Part shown: one piece after another, positions 58,592-64,000 of the stretch | How positions within the stretch are numbered: position 1 is the first letter of the stretch | How the letters are laid out: each line of letters starts with the position of its first letter | Assembly: GCF_003865345.1 (NCBI RefSeq) | Contig: NZ_RMVE01000002.1 | Location: forward strand, 186,001 to 250,000 | DNA from: Nonlabens xiamenensis | Lineage (GTDB): Bacteria; Bacteroidota; Bacteroidia; Flavobacteriales; Flavobacteriaceae | DNA length: 64,000 nt | Direction: 5' to 3' | The notes under the pieces: generated by a model | Seen by the model: only the letters and a program-made list of their open reading frames with translations | The model's database searches: none | Told to the model about the DNA's origin: nothing | Program-made: the position numbers and the translations under genes

Positions 58592-60346
58592 TTATTCTAG
58601 TTGTTCGATGGATTGATTTTTTTCTCGAACTTCAATTCTGGTTTTGGCAAGATAAAGTCCTTTTTCGAGATCTGCTATAAATGCTACCAATTGTTCTCTT
58701 AACTCACAGTGCAAGGCCCAAGTTGTACTCGCATCCTTACCAGAACATAGCGCTCTGATCTGAATGGTTTTTTCACCAGCCTCTACCACTTGAACCACAG
58801 GATCATGCTCCCCATCCCATAATTCGTTGTCCTTAAGAATGGTATGGAAATGATCCCGAACCTTTTCTACATCAATACGGTAATCGGCATGCACGATGAT
58901 TGGACGCACCTGATGCGCATTGGTCATCGACCAATTTTCAAATATATTGCTGATCACATATTTGAGCGGAACAACCAGGCGACGCTCATCCCAGGTACGT
59001 ACCACCATATAAGTAAATTTAATATCCTCAACATACCCCCAATCATCTTTAATGATCACCGTATCTCCTATTTTGGCTGGGCTTGTAATTGCAATTTGCA
59101 GTCCGGCAATAATATTACCCAGGGTACTCTGTGCAGCAATTCCCATCACTACTGTCAGGATTCCAGCCGATGCCAATAAAGAAATCCCCAATCGTTCTAG
59201 CGATTTGAATTGTGAGATAATGATCCCTATCCCGATGGAAATTACCACAAAGGTGACCACTCTTCTGGCTACAGAGACATAGGTCAACATTTGTCTTGCT
59301 TCACTATTTTCCTCGGGATTGGTGTCCCCTATTCTATTCTCGGCTACATAGATCATAAAACTGTCTATGAATTTAGACACCAACCAGGTGATGGAAATAA
59401 TCACCACTATCAATAAAAAGGAGTATAACCAGGTCGCTAGGGTACCACTAAAACTGATCAAGGTATTTAAGCTGATATAGAAAAACAAAACGCCGATGGT
59501 AAAACCAGCAGGACGGGAAAAGTTTTTGGCAATTACATTGAGCCAAACCAAGTCTGTGGCTTGACAAGCCTTGCGTACCAGCACAGCTCCTAATGCACCG
59601 ATTCCCCAAGCCAGGAAAATCAGAATAATGGTACCGAGCAATTTCCATAGAGGAATACCCCATATGGCAAATCTGGCCCATTCTGGCATCATACGATCCA
59701 GCTTGCGCGGGCCGTAAATGGCATACATTTCGTCAATATTTTCTACCGTATCTGCACTGATCAGCCAGAAAGCACCATAATCCTTGTGTTTAATACGCTG
59801 AAGTCTAAGGCTGGCATCCCGACCCTCCAGATCTACTTCACCAAAATAAACACTGCGCCTGGGTTCTCCCGCAATCGCCTTGTTGGTAGAGGTCTGTATA
59901 TCAATTTGACCGTCTGGCCTATCCGAGATGCTTCCCCAATCAATCGCCACGCGCTGGTTGATGACAAAATACAGTTTCTCGGCCAGGATGGCTGCCTCTT
60001 CCTTGTTCAGGGACAACGGCATCCTGTTAAAATTCAAGGCATAGCTGGCTGCTGCAAAATCACTATCCCGGGCAGAAAGCATGAAATGTTCGAGGGTGGC
60101 TTGTGGCGTCCTGAAATTGTATTCATTAGGTGGTAAACCAATGTTCTCATTGATCCTGGAGACAATGTAGTAGGATTCATTATACTCCTTGATAGGATTC
60201 ACCCCAAAATCACCATTCTGATTGACCGGTTTGGAACGTGGATGTTCCAATTGTGTGGTATCCTGCTGTTGTAATTCCGCTTTCGCGAAAAGCGACATGA
60301 GCAGCATACATAAGAAATAATAGGTCAGGTGTACCGATCGGTTCAT
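58592..60346 (-). CDS. Large MscS-family mechanosensitive channel
   Basis: A 584-residue channel. I use the ATG at 60346, which begins a signal peptide (HLTYYFLCMLLMSLFAKAELQ); the alternative ATG six codons earlier is possible. A long periplasmic region (about residues 25-200) precedes helices and the MscS core: ISLLASAGILTVVMGIAAQSTLGNIIAGLQIAI (in part, pore helix) and SPAKIGDTVIIKDDWGYVEDI in the beta domain. The last part is the vestibule domain. A 15-nt variant of the palindrome at 60279 lies in the signal peptide. It ends 5 bp before the Crp/Fnr gene. Confidence 0.9.
   Translation of the reverse strand: MNRSVHLTYYFLCMLLMSLFAKAELQQQDTTQLEHPRSKPVNQNGDFGVNPIKEYNESYYIVSRINENIGLPPNEYNFRTPQATLEHFMLSARDSDFAAASYALNFNRMPLSLNKEEAAILAEKLYFVINQRVAIDWGSISDRPDGQIDIQTSTNKAIAGEPRRSVYFGEVDLEGRDASLRLQRIKHKDYGAFWLISADTVENIDEMYAIYGPRKLDRMMPEWARFAIWGIPLWKLLGTIILIFLAWGIGALGAVLVRKACQATDLVWLNVIAKNFSRPAGFTIGVLFFYISLNTLISFSGTLATWLYSFLLIVVIISITWLVSKFIDSFMIYVAENRIGDTNPEENSEARQMLTYVSVARRVVTFVVISIGIGIIISQFKSLERLGISLLASAGILTVVMGIAAQSTLGNIIAGLQIAITSPAKIGDTVIIKDDWGYVEDIKFTYMVVRTWDERRLVVPLKYVISNIFENWSMTNAHQVRPIIVHADYRIDVEKVRDHFHTILKDNELWDGEHDPVVQVVEAGEKTIQIRALCSGKDASTTWALHCELREQLVAFIADLEKGLYLAKTRIEVREKNQSIEQLE
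60279..60293. repeat. Palindrome, copy with one inserted A
   Basis: GCTTTCGCGAAAAGC in the signal peptide of the large MscS protein, read on the minus strand as LFAKA. Confidence 0.85.
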
Positions 60347-60512
60347 AAAAAGGGCTTTTCTCAAAAATAAAGGATATGTCCGTGCATGATGCCCGGTTTG
60401 TCATAGCTTTAAGAATAATGCGTGCATGTTTTGGTTATTTTTAAACACAAGTTAATTTATTCCTAGCCATCTTTGATTTTGGCAAGAACAAACAAACTTT
60501 AAAAAGCACCCA

Positions 60513-61466
60513 ATGAAATACGCAACACTAGGAAACACCGAGATCAAGATCCCACCCATCGCTTTTGGCGGAAATGTCTTTGGCTGGACGGCCGATGAAA
60601 AAACCTCATTTGAATTGTTGGATTGGCTGCTGGATCACGGGTTTAATTACATGGATACCGCCAATGTGTACTCACGTTGGGTTGACGGGAATCAAGGCGG
60701 AGAAAGTGAAACAATCATCGGCAAATGGATGAAGGAACGAGGCGTAAGGGATCAGGTGACCATAGCTACAAAAGTGGGCATGGACGTTGGCCAAGGACAT
60801 ATAGATCTTTCTGCAAATCATATCAGAGAACAAATTGACCTCAGCCTGAAACGACTACAAACCGACTATGTAGATGTTTATTTTGCCCACAAATACGATG
60901 AGAACACCGAGTCCTTGGAAACGCTGGCTACCTTTGATGATTTGATACACCAGGGAAAGGTGCGTTGTTTGGGGGCCTCTAATTTTCCTTTGGCTCGCTT
61001 TCGCGAAAGCGAATCCATCGCTACCGACCAGGGCTTGAATAGATACGAGGTTTTTCAACCCGAATATAATTTGATGCGTCGTAACGAATTTGAAGACGAC
61101 CTGCAGCAGTATTGTCTAGAACAGAACATTGGGGTCACCAGTTATTTTACGCTGGCCAGTGGATTTCTTACTGGAAAATATGACGTAGAGGCAGACGCCA
61201 GCGGAAGAGCCCGGGAGTCTTATGTCTCTCAATTTTTCAATGATAAAGGGAAGCGTGTTCTCAACGCGCTGGAACAGATTGCTGCTCATCAAAATGTAAG
61301 TCAGGCCGCGGTAACTTTGGCCTGGACAATACAACAACCTGGCATCACTGCTCCTATTGCCAGTGCGACCAGCTTGGATCAACTGAAAGCCTTTCAAGAG
61401 GCAGTAGAATTAAACTTATCACCAGCGGAGTTAGAATCATTGCGCCAAGCCAGCAGAGTGGATTGA
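60513..61466 (+). CDS. Aldo/keto reductase
   Basis: A 317-residue NADPH-dependent reductase of the YajO/IolS type. Signatures are LGNTEIKIPPIAFGGNVFGW, the catalytic Asp/Tyr stretch FNYMDTANVYSRWVDGNQGG, KVGMDVGQGH for the active Lys, DYVDVYFAHKYDENT with the catalytic His and TLAWTIQQPGITAPIASATS for the cofactor. It reduces aldehydes or ketones, natural substrate unknown. It is a single gene. A palindrome copy at 60997 encodes RFRES. Confidence 0.94.
   Translation: MKYATLGNTEIKIPPIAFGGNVFGWTADEKTSFELLDWLLDHGFNYMDTANVYSRWVDGNQGGESETIIGKWMKERGVRDQVTIATKVGMDVGQGHIDLSANHIREQIDLSLKRLQTDYVDVYFAHKYDENTESLETLATFDDLIHQGKVRCLGASNFPLARFRESESIATDQGLNRYEVFQPEYNLMRRNEFEDDLQQYCLEQNIGVTSYFTLASGFLTGKYDVEADASGRARESYVSQFFNDKGKRVLNALEQIAAHQNVSQAAVTLAWTIQQPGITAPIASATSLDQLKAFQEAVELNLSPAELESLRQASRVD
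60997..61010. repeat. Palindrome GCTTTCGCGAAAGC
   Basis: Exact copy in the aldo/keto reductase gene, read as RFRES. Confidence 0.95.
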
Positions 61467-61498
61467 TTGTTCTCAGTTATGCGCCTATATTTTCCTGA

Positions 61499-64000
61499 TC
61501 ATTCCGTTGATTGGGACAATAATTCATTGATGTAGGATTTTGCCATTGGCTTCCAATCCATGTCTCCAATTATTTTTCCAGACAGCATGACTTGAAATTG
61601 TTCAGGATTTTTGGGATCAACTTCAGCCACCTCGACCACCGCTAGATATTTATTTTCTGATTCGCCGTCAAAGTGGTATTGATAAGCCAGATATTCTGCT
61701 CCATCAATTTTAATTTCACCAAGAAACTCATGTAGCTGTCCAGAATTGTAGTCGTAGTCATACAGGGCATTAAACATGGACAAACGCCCCATTTCTCGTG
61801 GTTGATAGTAAGACCTTGGCGTAAGGTGGTAAAGCTTTCGTTCTACCAGTGCTTCCATTGCTTCAAACCTGTACATCAAAGGTTTCATAAAAGATCTTAT
61901 GGCATCGGTATCATATTCTCCTCCTTGATCCAAATAGTAGTTGAAGGCTTGAAAATGATCGTACGTCTTCTCATGTGGATCCAAAAATATCTTCTTCGCG
62001 TTCGATTTTAGGAACGGACTTTTGACGTCCAGTGCATCAAACATTTCCATATAAAGATTCAAATGGGAATCCACATAGCCGTCGAGAGATACGTTGTTCT
62101 GTTCGTCCAGAAATATAGCCACATCCTGAGCAAACTGTTCCTGTAATGCTTCCAGCTTTTGCATCAAAAACTTGCGACCGAAAATACTATCATTGGCTCG
62201 CCTAGTAAGGTAAGCCAGCGTGTAGGGTCTTAATTCTAGCTTATTTTTTTGAATTTCCAAGATCCGATCACCATAATGGTTTAAGTCAAACAAGCTATCA
62301 TGTTCCACCTCCAAGAAGGGGAAATCCATTTCGTCGATACTCTCAGGGAGTTTTGTCATTGCCAAGTCGAAGTACAAATCATTCATCCTTGAGGATTCAA
62401 AGTAAGGCAGACTTTGCATGATCATGGCTTGATTATAATCAGAAGCATTTTCCAGATAGAAACTTTTTAATTCGTTCAGATACTGATCATCTTTCAATTC
62501 AGCCAAGCTTAGAATCAACATATTGGTTGTGCCGTAATAAAGAGAGTCATTAGGAAAATCTGACTTGATCATTTCCATCAATCGTCTTCCATCCTTTTTA
62601 TCAAATAAGTAGTACTCCAAAGCGTCATGCGCTTTTTGATATGTGGCAGGATCTTCAGAAGTCAGATCGGTGAGTAGCTCCTCAGATGTTGATACATTAA
62701 AGTCAGGTTTTTGGTCAGAATTGGATTGGAAACTGTCCCAGAATCTGTCAAATCTCCCGTCATCAAAACTTTGTGCATCTGCATGCTTAAACTGATTTAT
62801 CAGATAATTCTCTGCAAAAAATACTCTGCTTGTTTTCACCACAGTACTTTTGGGATAGCGTATTAGGTATTCCATTCCTTGAATATTTCCATGTTGAAAA
62901 TCTCGCAAGTTTTCAATCCTCACCTCACTTCCTTCCATTTCTTCAATGGTGTCTTTCAAGAATTGGGCGATGTCTTTGGTATGGAAATAGTCTCCCATTG
63001 CGGTAACCGAGATGCCAAATGAATCCCCAGAAAATTTCTCATGTCCCATATAAGACTTAGTCTCTAAAAAAATGGCATGATTCATTTCAGTGGTATCCGT
63101 CTCAGTACGGAACGGACCTGGCAGATCGACGGTAAAATGATCCATCTGGTGATGCTTGTATTCGGGTGCGAGATAGTCTTTAAACTTGAATGAATTAAAA
63201 AAACTGTTCGAGGTATTGGTATTAGACTTTACCCCAGCATCCTTATAAAGCAAAATATAATTTCGGTTCCCACGATATATAACTCGGACCAACATTTCTA
63301 TGTTCAAGGCCGACTTTACCAGAAAATCATAGGCGACATAGCCATTCCAATCAATCCTATCTTGTGATAGCACCGTAGTATTTTTTTGTGCCCAGGACTG
63401 AATAACCTCTTCCACCGCAAGATCTTGGTCCTCGATATAATAACCCATAGGTTTATCTGCATGCAAGAGCATAGACATACTATTGGTAGACCTGTCAACA
63501 TTATAGTATTGATGAAAAATCAAGCTGTGCTCAAGCCCATCCAGTTCAAGGCTACGTGTTACCGTTTTATTTTGGTATGGCAGTGGAAATTCAACAATGA
63601 ATGCGCCATTCTCACTGTGGAGTTCTTCAACCTCCTGTTTCTTTTCCTTAGGTTTGAATATTTTGATGTTCTTAAAGTACTCGTCCAACACTTGTTGATT
63701 GGCTATCAGTGGGTCGTAACTGGCTCCAAATACATAAATCTGGTTGTGTTCACAATAGAAATCCAAGCGAGAATGCAAGGTCGAATCTACATCCACCAAG
63801 CTTGTATAATTTTTGCTGGACTTTTCCAGCGGATTGATGCGATATTTTTTGGATCTATCTTCCTCTATTATGCGCTTGCTCAGTGTGGCCAGCAAGGTGT
63901 CATTACCTATCGAATTATGGTTTGGGATAGGCAATGCGTAATGAAATACTGAAATTGCATTAGTTGGATCAGTGGTCATTTCTGTATCACCTGCTTCGAA
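61499..64000 (-). CDS. Large unrecognised protein (5' end beyond the window)
   Basis: The frame is open to the right edge; the first visible Met is at 63979 but seven more codons continue upstream in frame, so the protein is probably longer. At least 830 residues are seen. The C-terminal half is largely helical, with acidic stretches (TSEDPATYQKAHDALEYYLFD, LILSLAELKDDQYLNELKSF), resembling a helical-repeat (HEAT-like) region. The N-terminal half is mixed alpha/beta with duplicated patterns, FNGxxVxFxPLPY-like strands. It looks exported or surface-associated, but the signal peptide, if any, is outside. No family recognised. Confidence 0.7.
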   Translation of the reverse strand, partial: FEAGDTEMTTDPTNAISVFHYALPIPNHNSIGNDTLLATLSKRIIEEDRSKKYRINPLEKSSKNYTSLVDVDSTLHSRLDFYCEHNQIYVFGASYDPLIANQQVLDEYFKNIKIFKPKEKKQEVEELHSENGAFIVEFPLPYQNKTVTRSLELDGLEHSLIFHQYYNVDRSTNSMSMLLHADKPMGYYIEDQDLAVEEVIQSWAQKNTTVLSQDRIDWNGYVAYDFLVKSALNIEMLVRVIYRGNRNYILLYKDAGVKSNTNTSNSFFNSFKFKDYLAPEYKHHQMDHFTVDLPGPFRTETDTTEMNHAIFLETKSYMGHEKFSGDSFGISVTAMGDYFHTKDIAQFLKDTIEEMEGSEVRIENLRDFQHGNIQGMEYLIRYPKSTVVKTSRVFFAENYLINQFKHADAQSFDDGRFDRFWDSFQSNSDQKPDFNVSTSEELLTDLTSEDPATYQKAHDALEYYLFDKKDGRRLMEMIKSDFPNDSLYYGTTNMLILSLAELKDDQYLNELKSFYLENASDYNQAMIMQSLPYFESSRMNDLYFDLAMTKLPESIDEMDFPFLEVEHDSLFDLNHYGDRILEIQKNKLELRPYTLAYLTRRANDSIFGRKFLMQKLEALQEQFAQDVAIFLDEQNNVSLDGYVDSHLNLYMEMFDALDVKSPFLKSNAKKIFLDPHEKTYDHFQAFNYYLDQGGEYDTDAIRSFMKPLMYRFEAMEALVERKLYHLTPRSYYQPREMGRLSMFNALYDYDYNSGQLHEFLGEIKIDGAEYLAYQYHFDGESENKYLAVVEVAEVDPKNPEQFQVMLSGKIIGDMDWKPMAKSYINELLSQSTE

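Noticed and set aside
1476-61010. The palindrome as a KOPS- or Chi-like oriented signal
   Set aside because: It is perfectly symmetric and so has no orientation on the strand.

Overview
The window is a piece of a Flavobacteriaceae chromosome (Bacteroidota). The evidence is a low-to-medium GC content, promoters of the Bacteroidota type (TAnnTTTG -7 boxes), a subtilase with a type IX secretion sorting tail, SusC-like TonB receptor plus DUF4249 lipoprotein, an RteC regulator of Bacteroidota conjugative transposons, and family-specific proteins such as HYC_CC_PP and DUF5675. A 14-bp palindrome, GCTTTCGCGAAAGC, occurs 13 times exactly and twice with one change, nearly always inside genes. A marine genus such as Nonlabens or Dokdonia would fit, but the genus is a guess.

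Region 1 (1 to about 15.3 kb) looks like the accessory end of an integrative element. It opens with a heavy-metal module: a CzcA-type RND pump fused to a TolC-like outer-membrane channel (5' end outside the window), its CzcB-like adaptor, a Fur-family regulator, a SpoIIAA-like protein, a DUF3703 protein and a metal P-type ATPase. It continues with element maintenance genes (RteC, a small helix-turn-helix protein, a replication-initiator-like protein, a DnaC-like ATPase). Then come a two-gene cargo (DUF488 fusion plus unknown partner), about 1 kb of gene-free hairpin-rich DNA, a DUF2188 protein, and a minus-strand four-gene cassette of unknown function around DUF5675. Two 77-bp terminator-bearing direct repeats lie between this region and ordinary chromosomal genes. 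No integrase, relaxase or transposase is visible.

Region 2 (15.8 to 31 kb) is core or semi-core metabolism: a sugar porter, a long Cys/Met-type PLP enzyme, an Omp85-like barrel, a thioredoxin-MsrA-like fusion, an FAD oxidoreductase, a nitronate monooxygenase, a TonB receptor/DUF4249 pair, a thioredoxin, a nitroreductase, a thioesterase and a SanA/ElyC-like protein. It ends with tRNA-Ser(TGA) and seven tandem 147-148-bp repeats (31.2 to 32.3 kb). Region 3 (32.5 to 51.9 kb) carries the secreted subtilase, an M20 amidohydrolase, tRNA-Arg(CCT), a stress protein, an SLC13/TrkA_C permease with an MscS channel, then housekeeping genes: dnaB, accA, an EamA-lptG-tgt operon, and a split transketolase.

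Region 4 (52.3 to 58.6 kb) is the most coherent candidate system outside the island. A tightly packed six-gene plus-strand operon encodes an exported HYC_CC_PP protein, an outer-membrane-barrel-like protein, a secreted protein with two heavy-metal-associated domains, an NHL-repeat lipoprotein, an ArsP-type permease and an HMA-MauE fusion. It faces a minus-strand pair, a Crp/Fnr regulator and a TauE/SafE permease, with a perfect Crp-like dyad placed just upstream of the permease promoter. The window closes with an MscS-family channel, an aldo/keto reductase and a large unrecognised protein running off the right edge.
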